Shown one piece after another: positions 6,901 to 14,454 of a DNA stretch of 14,704 bases. The DNA is from JBDIAR01 sp039812545. Lineage in GTDB: Bacteria > Actinomycetota > Actinomycetes > Actinomycetales > Dermatophilaceae. The stretch covers positions 1 to 14,704 of the forward strand of contig JBDIAR010000084.1 in assembly GCA_039812545.1 (NCBI GenBank), written 5' to 3'. Made by a program: the position numbers and the translations under genes. Under the pieces are notes generated by a model. That model had not been told where the DNA came from and made no database searches. It saw only the letters and a program-made list of their open reading frames with translations. Each line of letters opens with the position of its first letter. The stretch's first letter is position 1.

Positions 6901-9900
6901 GCCCTGTGGCTGGCGGGGCCCGTTGTCGCCCAGCGACTCAGCCGCGGGGAGGAACTCCTCGACCACCAAGCCACCCCGGCCGACCTGCAGTCCCTGCGAC
7001 TGGTGGCCCGTCGCACGTGGAGCTTCTTCACCACCTTCGTCACCGCGGCGGAGAACCACCTGCCCCCCGACAACTTCCAGGAGGACCCCGAACCCGTCGT
7101 CGCACACCGGACCTCACCGACCAATATCGGCCTGTACCTGCTCGCGTGCGTGAGCGCCTACGACTTCGGGTGGATCGGCCTGGCCGAGCTCACCGACCGC
7201 CTCGAGGCGACGATGGGCACCATGGCCCGCCTGGAGCGGTATCGCGGGCACCTGCTCAACTGGTACGACACCCGACGTCTGGAACCCTTACTCCCCCGGT
7301 ATGTCTCGTCGGTGGACAGCGGCAACCTCGCCGGCCACCTCCTCGCCCTCGCCCAGGCCTGCGAACAGATCGCCGACGGGCGCGGCAGCTCGCACGACGG
7401 ACAAGCCGTCGGGGTCGGCGACGCACTCGCCCTGGCCCGCCAAGCCGCGCGAGCCGCCGGAGATAAGACCCCGGGGCTGTCCGCCGACCTCGACCGGATC
7501 GAGGCGATGTTGGTCGGCGGCGCCAACCCGGATCAGATCGCCGCAGCCGTCACCACGATCGCCCAGAACCTCGGGCGCTCGAAGGACTCCGGATCGGAGG
7601 CCGAGACCGCGTATTGGCTGTATGCCGCAGCCGCCGACCTGGCCAGTCACGACCGGGACGACCGGCTCGACCCGGCGGCGCGAGTCGGGCTGGACGCGCG
7701 GCTGCGCTCGATCGCGGACCGCGCCCGTCGCGAGAGCCGGGAGATGGACTTCTCCTTCCTGCTCGACAAACAACGCCACCTGCTCGTCGTCGGCTACCAG
7801 GTCGCCGACGAACGTCAGGACGCCAGCTGCTATGACCTGTTGGCCTCCGAATGCCGGCTGGGCAGTTTCGTGGCGATCGCCAAGGGCGACCTGCGAACCC
7901 GGCATTGGTTCCGGCTCGGGCGCACGGTCACGGCGGTCGGGAACAGCGCGGCACTGGTGTCGTGGTCCGGGTCGATGTTCGAGTACCTCATGCCGTCCCT
8001 GGTCATGCGTTCCCCGATCGGCGGCCTGCTGGACCGCACCGGGCGGCTCATCGTCAAGCGCCAGATCGACTACGCCACGAGGTTGGGAATCCCTTGGGGC
8101 ATCAGCGAATCGGCATACAACGCACGCGACGTCCACCACACCTACCAGTACTCCCCGTTCGGGGTCCCGGGGCTGGGTCTGGTGCGCGGGCTGGCCGACA
8201 ACCTCGTCGTCGCCCCGTACGCCACCGGTCTGGCCGCAATGGTCGACCCCGCGGCTGCGGCGGCCAACTACGCGCGGCTGGCACAGGTGGGCGCCCGGGG
8301 ACGCTACGGCTTCTACGAAGCCGTCGACTACACGCCGCGCCGCGTCCCCGACGGGAGCACCGGAGTGGTCGTGCGGTGTTTCATGGCGCACCACCAGGGC
8401 ATGACGGTGCTGGCCCTGTCCAATGTCCTGCACAACGGCGTGATGCGCGACCGGTTCCACTCCGAACCCATCGTCCAGGCCACCGAACTCCTCCTCCAAG
8501 AGCGTGCCCCGCGCACCGTGCCGATCACCCGCACCCGCCAGGGTGAACGGGAGACCACCCGTCGAGCCCTCATCGCGCCGGCTCCCGTGGAGCGGGTGTA
8601 TGCCGGCAACAAGGCCGTGGCCCCGCGTCTGCATCTGCTGTCCAACGGTCGGATCACGATGCTGCTCACCGGCGCCGGCGCCGGGCAGGTGCGGTGGAAC
8701 GACCTGTCGATCACCCGGTGGCATCCCGATGCGACGGCCGAGGAGACCGGCGACTTCATCTACCTGCGCGATGAGGTCACCGGTCATGTGTGGAGTCCGA
8801 CGGCGATGCCGCACCCGGGCAGTCTGACCGACTACGAGGTGATGTTCACCGAGGCGAAGGCGACCTACCGGCGCCGACGCCGTCGGATCACCACGCACCT
8901 GGACTGTCACGTCTCGCCCGAATCCGACGCCGTGGTGCGCCGATTGACGATCCACAACGACGGCCGGTTCGCCAAGGAGTTGTCGGTGACGACCTACGCC
9001 GAGCTGGCCCTGGCCCGCGCCGGCGACGACGACGCGCATCCCGCGTTCTCGAAGATGTTCGTGCATACCGAGTTCGTGCCCTCGCACGGGGCCCTGCTGG
9101 CCACCAGGCGGCAACGCTCGGCCTCCGACCCGCAGGTCTGGGTCGGGCACGTCATCCACGTCGAACGCGGGGCGTTGGGCACTCCGAGCGCCGAAACCGA
9201 CCGGCTGCGGTTCCTCGGTCGGGGCCGTGGAGTGCGCACCCCGATCATGCGAGGGGACGGCAAGACCGCTGGTTCCACGGGTTTCGTGCTGGACCCCGTG
9301 CTGTCGTTGAGCCAACGGGTCCGGGTCAGCGCCGGCCGAACCGTACGGCTCTACATCTGGACGGTCGTCGGGCAGACCCGCGACGACGTGCTGCACCTGC
9401 TGGACCGGCACGCCACCCGGGGCGCCTACGAGCGGGTCGCCATGTTGTCGTGGACCGAGTCGCAAATCCAGTTGCGGCACCTGGGCATCAGCGCGGAGAA
9501 CGCCGGCGCCTTCCAGGAGCTGGCAGGGCATCTGGTCTATCCGGACCTGCGGCTGCGGGCTCCCGAGGGCGACCTCACCGACCGCCCGACCGCCCAGTCG
9601 GGCCTGTGGCCGATGGGGATCTCCGGCGACGTCCCCATCGTCGTGGCCCGCATCGACGACCCCGAAGACACCGGGCTGGTCCGCGAACTCGTTGCCGCGC
9701 ATCAGTTCTGGCGGCTCAAGCAGTTCCGCTCCGACCTGGTGATCCTCAACGACCAGGCCACCGGTTACGCCCAGGATCTGCAGTACGAGGTGCAGAACCT
9801 CGCCGACTCGATCACCTTGAGTCTGGCCGGCGAGAAGGGGACGATCCACGTCCTGCGCAGCGACCAACTCAGCGCCGAGAACCTGCTGGCGATCCTGACC

Positions 9901-12507
9901 GCGGCCGAAGTCGTCTTGAAGGCCCGCCACGGCGACCTGACCACGCACCTGGCTCGGGTCAACCGGCGGCCCCCCGGCATCGCGCGTCGCAGCGACGCGA
10001 CGGCGATCACCGGTCGGATCGCCGACACGCGGCCGGTCGACGCCGACGAACGTCAGCCCATGCCCGGAGATCTCCTGCTGGCCAACGGGTTCGGCGGCTT
10101 CGCGCCCGACGGTCGTGAGTACGTCGTCGTATTGGATGCCGGGCACCCCACACCCGCACCGTGGACGAACGTCGTGGCCAACGCCTCGTTCGGCTTCCAT
10201 GCGACCGCCGAGGGCGCCGGGTACACCTGGTGGCGCAACAGCCGCGACAACCAACTGACACCGTGGCGCAACGATCCCGTCGTCGCACCGGTCTCGGAGG
10301 CCTTCTATCTGCGAGACGAGAACTCCGGCGTGGTCTTCTCGCCGACCGCGTCGCCGATCGACTCCGGCCGGCACGTCGCCCGGCACGGCTTCGGTTACAC
10401 GGCATACGAACACAGCCACGACGGGCTGCGCACCGTTCTGACGCTCCTCGTCGCCGGCGACGACCCGGTGAAGCTGTCCTGGTTGCGGATCCACAACGAC
10501 TCAGAGAGCGCTCGGACGGTCACCGTCACCTGGTATGCCGAGCCGGTCCTCGGGCAGGTCAAGCACGTGACCGCCTCGCGACTGGTCACCTCGCACGACG
10601 ACCGCACCGGCGCGGTGTTCATCCGCAACCGCTGGTCGACCCAGTTCGCCGACCAGGTCGTGTTCGCCGATATGACGGGGCGCCAGGAATCCGTCACCGG
10701 CAACCGCTTGGAGTTCCTCGGTCGACTGGGCACCACGAGCCGGCCCGCAGCCATGTTGCGCTCCGGCGAGCTGTCCGGTCGCGTCGGGCCGGGCCTGGAC
10801 CCCTGCGTCGCCCTGCGCCGGTCTGTCACCATACCCGCCGGCGAGTATGCCGACGTGACAGTTCAATTCGGTGCGGCCACGGACGAAGAGGGCGCCCGGC
10901 AGTTGGTCCTGGCGTACCGCAACCAGGACCCGGAAGAGCTGCTGCGCACCGAACGCGAGCGGTGGGACCGGCGGCTCGACACGATCACGGTGAACACGCC
11001 GGACAGCAGCTTCGACCTGATCATGAACGGCTGGCTGCTTTACCAGACGCTGGCCTGCCGGATGCTCGCCCGATCGGGCTACTACCAGGCCAGCGGCGCG
11101 TACGGGTTCCGGGACCAACTCCAGGACTCCATGGCGGTGCTGCTGGTCGACAGCGACGCGGCCCGCGAGCACCTGGTGCGCGCCGCCGGACGGCAATTCG
11201 TCGAGGGCGACGTCCAACACTGGTGGCTGCCGGCCACCGGCGCCGGCATCCGCACGCGCATCAGCGACGATGTCGTCTGGCTGGCCCTGTGCGCCGCCAG
11301 GTATGCCACCGTCACCGGCGACGCCGAGGTGTTCGACGAGCCGATCCCGTATCTGTCCGGTCCGGTTCTCGAAGACGGCCAGCACGAGAACTTCTTCCAG
11401 CCGGGCACCGCAGATCTGGTCGAGACGTTGTACGACCACTGCAAACGCGCGCTGCGTCGTGCGTTCCCCGTCGGTCGCCACGGTCTGCCGCTGATGGGCA
11501 CCGGCGACTGGAACGACGGCATGAACCGGGTCGGGCAGGACGGTCAGGGCGAGAGCGTCTGGCTGGGCTGGTTCCTCCACACCGCGCTCGGCGCGTTCGT
11601 GCCGGTGGCGCAGCTTCGCGGGGATCACGACTTCGCCGCGCAGTGCGTATCCCATCAGCAGCGCCTGCTGCGCGGACTCGAAGACGCCGGCTGGGACGGG
11701 CGCTGGTATCGCAGAGGCTATTTCGACGACGGCACCCCGCTGGGGTCGGTGTCTCGTGGGGAATGCCGGATCGACTCGATCGCCCAGTCCTGGGCGGTCA
11801 TGTCCGGTAGCGCCCGCCCCGATCGGGCCCGCTCCGCGATGGACGAGGTCGTCCGGCAACTGCTGCTCCCGCGCGAAGGGGTGGCCCGGCTGTTCACGCC
11901 TCCGTTCGACGTCTCTCAGCCCGATCCGGGCTATATCCGGGCTTACCCGCCCGGGGTGCGCGAGAACGGCGGTCAGTACACCCATGGCGCTGTCTGGTCG
12001 ATCTTCGCCTTCGCCGCCCTCGGTCGCGAGGACACGGCGGCCACGCTCTTCTGGCACGCCAACCCGATCAACCACGCCCGGACACCCGAACAGGCCAATA
12101 TCTATCGTGTCGAGCCGTACGTCGTTGCGGCAGACATCTATTCGGTTGCGCCCTATGTCGGTCGCGGGGGCTGGACCTGGTACACCGGATCCAGCGGGTG
12201 GCTCTACCGAGCCGGCATCGAGGCGATCCTCGGCCTGCGGCGCAACGCCGGCTGGTTGATCGTCCAACCCTGTCTGCCCCCGGAGTGGACCGAGGCGTCG
12301 GTGAGCTACCGGATCGGAGACACCTTCTACGACATCGAGTTCCGTGCCTCCGGGGCCACCCCGCGACGGGTCGCCTCGATCCAGGTGGACGACCGCACCT
12401 TGGTGATGACCGACCGGATCCCACTGCTCACCGGCGGCGGACGACACAAGGTGATCGTCACCCTCGAATGGGCCGGCGCGACCAGCGCCCGGGAACTGAC
12501 TCAGTGA
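3940..12507 (+). CDS. ndvB: Cyclic beta-1,2-glucan synthase (NdvB/ChvB/Cgs type)
   Basis: A 2855-aa multidomain membrane enzyme that in the family makes beta-1,2-glucan from UDP-glucose, trims it by phosphorolysis and closes the ring. Residues ~50-420 are the conserved N-terminal region (AEWLVDNYHQVEKH). Hydrophobic segments lie near 432-485, 830-872 and 960-1000. The GT84 synthase lies between the first two sets: DSDT at 647-650, EGSFAGKGIYD at 731-741, SHDLLEG at 760-766, HRWVRGDWQ at 795-803. A cyclisation domain (glycoamylase-like, GH189 type) runs from about 1268 (DFSFLLDKQRHLL) to AHHQGM at 1483-1488. Two beta-sandwich regions start near 1560 and 2043. The C-terminal GH94 phosphorylase barrel has YGFRDQLQDS from 2388, GDWNDG at 2522-2527 and ENGGQYTHGA near 2675. 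Length matches rhizobial homologues (about 2800-2870 aa), and no frame break is seen. ATG at 3940 is preceded by GAGG at 3931. No exporter gene is adjacent. Confidence 0.93.
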   Translation: MNDAAETSLSAGGRRRRGTVRGKDGASVVDPLAAGWRMWGPWHRTVAPWDDDDPVRSEIFGPDRFEQHARTLADSQMTVRPSRPVVSILARLEQNTKVLLACYRSLMADVRDGVPITPAAEWLVDNYHQVEKHTHGARKDLPEQYFNELPKLGEGFLEGHPRIFGIVWAYVAHTDSQFDPDLLARYIRSYETRKALTLGELWAVAITLRLILIENLRRLAVRIVATSRDRRAADHIADQLLGRGEHARRIEELIPDAAHFRPSTAYAVQLLRRLREENQPEHLVWVVERIREAGQDPDVLVLEEHQRQANATVTMANIFTSLRLIGDVNWADWLESVGLIEQELRHNEGYAALDFATRNAYRSAVERLAKGAGQEEIQVARAALHHAGLGVDDRSRDLGYVLLADGSRAFESAIGYRPNPTERFIRVAKRLGIGGYLTALSVATLGLVALALYLIWRVSGPVPIPVLVALGIMAGFPFSDLALGVVNYRTAKLFHASPLPALALRDGVPDHLRTLVTMPSMLTSRESIDELVDNLEVHYLANQGGELYFALVTDWADSEIARDSTDDELLAYARDHIRRLNAAHGHRFLLLHRQRLFNPAEGVWMGWERKRGKLEELGRLLRGADDTSFLVVEGLIPGRFTYVLTLDSDTRLPREGARRLVGKMGHPLNRPVFDPVCGRVVKGHGILQPRVTPSLPDGEASSPFQRIYSTQRGLDPYAVAISDVYQDLFDEGSFAGKGIYDIDAVDEALAGKVPANALLSHDLLEGNYSRSGLVTDVEVVEEFPQAYAVSASRTHRWVRGDWQLLPWLLWRRQGLTALHVWKMVDNLRRSVVPLFLSLAFIGGLALLPVRGALVWTLCLMATFFLPPLFPVPEALANPGKGITRSSELRAITEDIRRGLVLGLTNLTLLAHQATMLVDAICRTLYRLTISRKNLLEWTTAAQAQQAAKGTVRYYWNLMRLSWVIPVAALAVAAWRGPAMLAVAIVPCALWLAGPVVAQRLSRGEELLDHQATPADLQSLRLVARRTWSFFTTFVTAAENHLPPDNFQEDPEPVVAHRTSPTNIGLYLLACVSAYDFGWIGLAELTDRLEATMGTMARLERYRGHLLNWYDTRRLEPLLPRYVSSVDSGNLAGHLLALAQACEQIADGRGSSHDGQAVGVGDALALARQAARAAGDKTPGLSADLDRIEAMLVGGANPDQIAAAVTTIAQNLGRSKDSGSEAETAYWLYAAAADLASHDRDDRLDPAARVGLDARLRSIADRARRESREMDFSFLLDKQRHLLVVGYQVADERQDASCYDLLASECRLGSFVAIAKGDLRTRHWFRLGRTVTAVGNSAALVSWSGSMFEYLMPSLVMRSPIGGLLDRTGRLIVKRQIDYATRLGIPWGISESAYNARDVHHTYQYSPFGVPGLGLVRGLADNLVVAPYATGLAAMVDPAAAAANYARLAQVGARGRYGFYEAVDYTPRRVPDGSTGVVVRCFMAHHQGMTVLALSNVLHNGVMRDRFHSEPIVQATELLLQERAPRTVPITRTRQGERETTRRALIAPAPVERVYAGNKAVAPRLHLLSNGRITMLLTGAGAGQVRWNDLSITRWHPDATAEETGDFIYLRDEVTGHVWSPTAMPHPGSLTDYEVMFTEAKATYRRRRRRITTHLDCHVSPESDAVVRRLTIHNDGRFAKELSVTTYAELALARAGDDDAHPAFSKMFVHTEFVPSHGALLATRRQRSASDPQVWVGHVIHVERGALGTPSAETDRLRFLGRGRGVRTPIMRGDGKTAGSTGFVLDPVLSLSQRVRVSAGRTVRLYIWTVVGQTRDDVLHLLDRHATRGAYERVAMLSWTESQIQLRHLGISAENAGAFQELAGHLVYPDLRLRAPEGDLTDRPTAQSGLWPMGISGDVPIVVARIDDPEDTGLVRELVAAHQFWRLKQFRSDLVILNDQATGYAQDLQYEVQNLADSITLSLAGEKGTIHVLRSDQLSAENLLAILTAAEVVLKARHGDLTTHLARVNRRPPGIARRSDATAITGRIADTRPVDADERQPMPGDLLLANGFGGFAPDGREYVVVLDAGHPTPAPWTNVVANASFGFHATAEGAGYTWWRNSRDNQLTPWRNDPVVAPVSEAFYLRDENSGVVFSPTASPIDSGRHVARHGFGYTAYEHSHDGLRTVLTLLVAGDDPVKLSWLRIHNDSESARTVTVTWYAEPVLGQVKHVTASRLVTSHDDRTGAVFIRNRWSTQFADQVVFADMTGRQESVTGNRLEFLGRLGTTSRPAAMLRSGELSGRVGPGLDPCVALRRSVTIPAGEYADVTVQFGAATDEEGARQLVLAYRNQDPEELLRTERERWDRRLDTITVNTPDSSFDLIMNGWLLYQTLACRMLARSGYYQASGAYGFRDQLQDSMAVLLVDSDAAREHLVRAAGRQFVEGDVQHWWLPATGAGIRTRISDDVVWLALCAARYATVTGDAEVFDEPIPYLSGPVLEDGQHENFFQPGTADLVETLYDHCKRALRRAFPVGRHGLPLMGTGDWNDGMNRVGQDGQGESVWLGWFLHTALGAFVPVAQLRGDHDFAAQCVSHQQRLLRGLEDAGWDGRWYRRGYFDDGTPLGSVSRGECRIDSIAQSWAVMSGSARPDRARSAMDEVVRQLLLPREGVARLFTPPFDVSQPDPGYIRAYPPGVRENGGQYTHGAVWSIFAFAALGREDTAATLFWHANPINHARTPEQANIYRVEPYVVAADIYSVAPYVGRGGWTWYTGSSGWLYRAGIEAILGLRRNAGWLIVQPCLPPEWTEASVSYRIGDTFYDIEFRASGATPRRVASIQVDDRTLVMTDRIPLLTGGGRHKVIVTLEWAGATSARELTQ

Positions 12508-13166
12508 CCGCGGGCCAACCAGTCCGCCACATGGGGCGCCTCCGCGCCGATCGTCGTCGAATCCCCATGCCCGGTGAGGACGAGGGTCTCCGGCGGCAGG
12601 GTCAGCAGCGTGTCCCGGATCGAGTCGATGATCGTCGGGAAATCGCTGAACGAGCGACCGGTCGCCCCCGGGCCCCCGTTGAACAACGTGTCACCGGTGA
12701 AGACGACGCCCAGTTGCGGCACGACGAACGAGCATGCACCGGGCGCATGCCCCGGGGTATGCCGCACGACGATGTCGATGGGGCCCAGCGACATCGATTG
12801 CCCGTCGGTCAGATCCGCGTCCGGCGGCGTGGGCACGGTCATGTCCCACAGCGGGCGATCGGCGGGATGTAGCAAGACCGGGGCAGGAGAAGCCGTCCGC
12901 AGGGTTTCCACCTGGTTCACGTGGTCGTCGTGGGCGTGGGTACACAGGTATGCCTGTACCGTGCGGCCGTCGACGGCCGCGAGGATCGCGTCCGCATCGT
13001 GGGCCGCGTCGATCACGACACAGGTGTGCGGGTCGCCGACGACCCAGACGTTGTTGTCGACCTCCCAGGTGCCGCCGTCCAGGCTGAACGTGCCCGAGGT
13101 GACCACCCGGCTCACGGACACCCCCGGCACGGCATACGGGGTGGGAACGGTTTCGATGGCACTCAC
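12501..13166 (-). CDS. Glyoxalase-II-like MBL hydrolase in the mscR operon
   Basis: A 221-aa cytosolic metallo-beta-lactamase-fold protein with all metal ligands: THAHDDH at 76-82, H140 (TPGHAPG), D159 (FTGDTLFNGG) and H200 (LTGHGD). The compact form and the FTGDTLFNGGPGATGRS stretch are typical of glyoxalase-II-like thioesterases. It lies 18 bp downstream of mscR on the same strand, a pairing also known in mycobacteria (Rv2259/Rv2260). A reasonable role is hydrolysis of S-formylmycothiol, the product of MscR, giving formate and free mycothiol; this is inference from context. The start is GTG at 13166, with a purine-rich GAGAGGG ending 6 nt before it. The 3' end overlaps the end of the convergent glucan synthase gene by 7 bp. 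Confidence 0.85.
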   Translation of the reverse strand: MSAIETVPTPYAVPGVSVSRVVTSGTFSLDGGTWEVDNNVWVVGDPHTCVVIDAAHDADAILAAVDGRTVQAYLCTHAHDDHVNQVETLRTASPAPVLLHPADRPLWDMTVPTPPDADLTDGQSMSLGPIDIVVRHTPGHAPGACSFVVPQLGVVFTGDTLFNGGPGATGRSFSDFPTIIDSIRDTLLTLPPETLVLTGHGDSTTIGAEAPHVADWLARGH

Positions 13167-13184
13167 GATGATCCCTCTCCCGGC

Positions 13185-14267
13185 TCAGAACTCGACGACC
13201 GAGCGGAGGACTTCGCCGCGGTGCATCTTCTCGAACGCGGCCTCAACGTCGCCCAACCCGATCCGTTCGGTCACGAAGTCGCCGAGCGGGAACCTGCCCT
13301 GCTGGTACAGGTCGACGAGCATCGGGAAGTCACGGCTCGGCAGGCAGTCGCCGTACCAGCTCGACTTCAGGGCACCGCCGCGGCCGAAGATCTCGATCAT
13401 CGGCAGGGTGACCTGCTTGTCGGGCGTCGGAACGCCAACCAGCACAACGGTTCCGGCGAGATCCCTGGCGTAGAAGGCCTGTTCGTAGGTTTCCGGACGA
13501 CCGACCGCCTCGACCACGACATCGGCTCCGTGCCCACCGGTCAGCTCGCGGATCCTCTCGACCGGATCCTGCTCGCGCGAGTTGACGGTATGGGTGGCGC
13601 CGAATCGGGTTGCGCCCTCGAGCTTTCGGTCGTCCACGTCCACCGCGATGATCGTCGACGCGCCGGCGAGCGCGGCTCCGGCGATCGCGGCGTTGCCGAC
13701 ACCGCCGCAGCCGATGACGGCGACCGAATCACCCCGACCGACACCGCCGGTGTTGACGGCGGCACCGAAACCCGCCATCACGCCACACCCCAACAGACCG
13801 AGTGCCGCCGCGTCGGCCACGGGCACCTTGGTGCACTGTCCGGCGGCGACCAGGGTCTTCTCGACGAAGGCCCCGATGCCGAGGGCCGGGCTGAGTGGGG
13901 TGCCGTCCGTCAGGGTCATCTGCTGCGAGGCGTTGTGCGTGGCGAAGCAGTACCAGGGCTTGCCCTTCGCGCAGGCCCGGCACTGACCGCATACGGCGCG
14001 CCAGTTGAGGATGACGAAGTCGCCCGGGGCCACCGAGGTGACCCCGGGACCGACGGCTTCGACCACACCGGCGGCCTCGTGGCCCAACAAGAACGGGAAG
14101 TCGTCGTTGATGCCGCCCTCGCGATAGTGCAGGTCGGTGTGGCAGACCCCGCACGCCTGGATCTTGACGACCGCCTCCCCCGCCACCGGATCCGGCACGA
14201 TGACATCGACCACCTCCACGGGCGCACCCTTGGACCGGGCGATGACTCCCTGGACGGTTTGCGGCAT
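13185..14267 (-). CDS. mscR: S-(hydroxymethyl)mycothiol dehydrogenase (MscR)
   Basis: A 360-aa zinc-dependent medium-chain alcohol dehydrogenase, the usual length for MscR. It oxidises S-hydroxymethylmycothiol, formed from formaldehyde and mycothiol, to S-formylmycothiol with NAD; family members also reduce S-nitrosomycothiol. Catalytic zinc ligands are C42 (GVCHTD), H63-E64 (GHE) and C161 (LGCG). The structural zinc is held by C93, C96, C99 and C107. The NAD-binding Rossmann motif is GCGGVG at 186-191. The NWRAVCGQCRAC and CFATHNASQ segments favour the mycothiol enzyme over glutathione or simple alcohol dehydrogenases. The frame is open further upstream, but ATG at 14267 is clear because AGGAG (14277-14273) lies 5 nt before it. 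It is the first gene of the operon. A weak -10-like TATGGT (14315-14310, minus strand) lies upstream without a well-spaced -35. Confidence 0.93.
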   Translation of the reverse strand: MPQTVQGVIARSKGAPVEVVDVIVPDPVAGEAVVKIQACGVCHTDLHYREGGINDDFPFLLGHEAAGVVEAVGPGVTSVAPGDFVILNWRAVCGQCRACAKGKPWYCFATHNASQQMTLTDGTPLSPALGIGAFVEKTLVAAGQCTKVPVADAAALGLLGCGVMAGFGAAVNTGGVGRGDSVAVIGCGGVGNAAIAGAALAGASTIIAVDVDDRKLEGATRFGATHTVNSREQDPVERIRELTGGHGADVVVEAVGRPETYEQAFYARDLAGTVVLVGVPTPDKQVTLPMIEIFGRGGALKSSWYGDCLPSRDFPMLVDLYQQGRFPLGDFVTERIGLGDVEAAFEKMHRGEVLRSVVEF

Positions 14268-14360
14268 GGCTACTCCTGACGATGTCGATCGAGGTGCGTG
14301 ACGCCGCTCACCATAGACGAGCCTGCGCCCGCCAGCCACAAGCCTCCGCCGATATGCCGA
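14268..14360. other. mscR upstream region
   Basis: About 90 bp between the hairpin and mscR. It should hold the mscR promoter; TTGTGG (14341-14336) and TATGGT (14315-14310) on the minus strand are 20 nt apart, wider than the usual spacing, so no promoter is called with confidence. No operator-like dyad was seen. Confidence 0.3.
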
Positions 14361-14401
14361 ATCGCCCCGGGGGCCGGACGATGTCCGGTCCCCGAGGCGA
14401 T
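14361..14401 (-). terminator. Long hairpin, likely terminator of the surface protein gene
   Basis: Two 19-nt arms (14361-14379 and 14383-14401) flank a 3-nt loop. Seventeen positions pair perfectly; of the other two, in a minus-strand transcript one is a U-G wobble and one a mismatch. The stem is very GC-rich. No T-run follows on either strand, which is common for actinobacterial terminators. It lies 53 bp after the stop codon of the minus-strand surface protein gene and before mscR, the right place for a terminator insulating the two. Confidence 0.65.
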
Positions 14402-14454
14402 CACCATGGGGAGCGATAAAGCTCGATTTGCCGCTGTTGCAGCTGCGCCGTGAC

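Noticed and set aside
5158..7107. 649-aa minus-strand frame in the synthase domain
   Set aside because: Shadow of the GT84 region, with no start signal or motifs.
7288..10494. 1068-aa minus-strand open frame inside the glucan synthase gene
   Set aside because: Its composition (Gly, Asp, Val, Arg, Gln-rich without domain motifs) is that of an antisense shadow of a GC-rich gene; the plus strand carries clear catalytic motifs throughout.
12921..14279. 452-aa plus-strand frame opposite mscR
   Set aside because: Antisense to an unambiguous MscR whose zinc and NAD motifs are intact; no recognisable domain.
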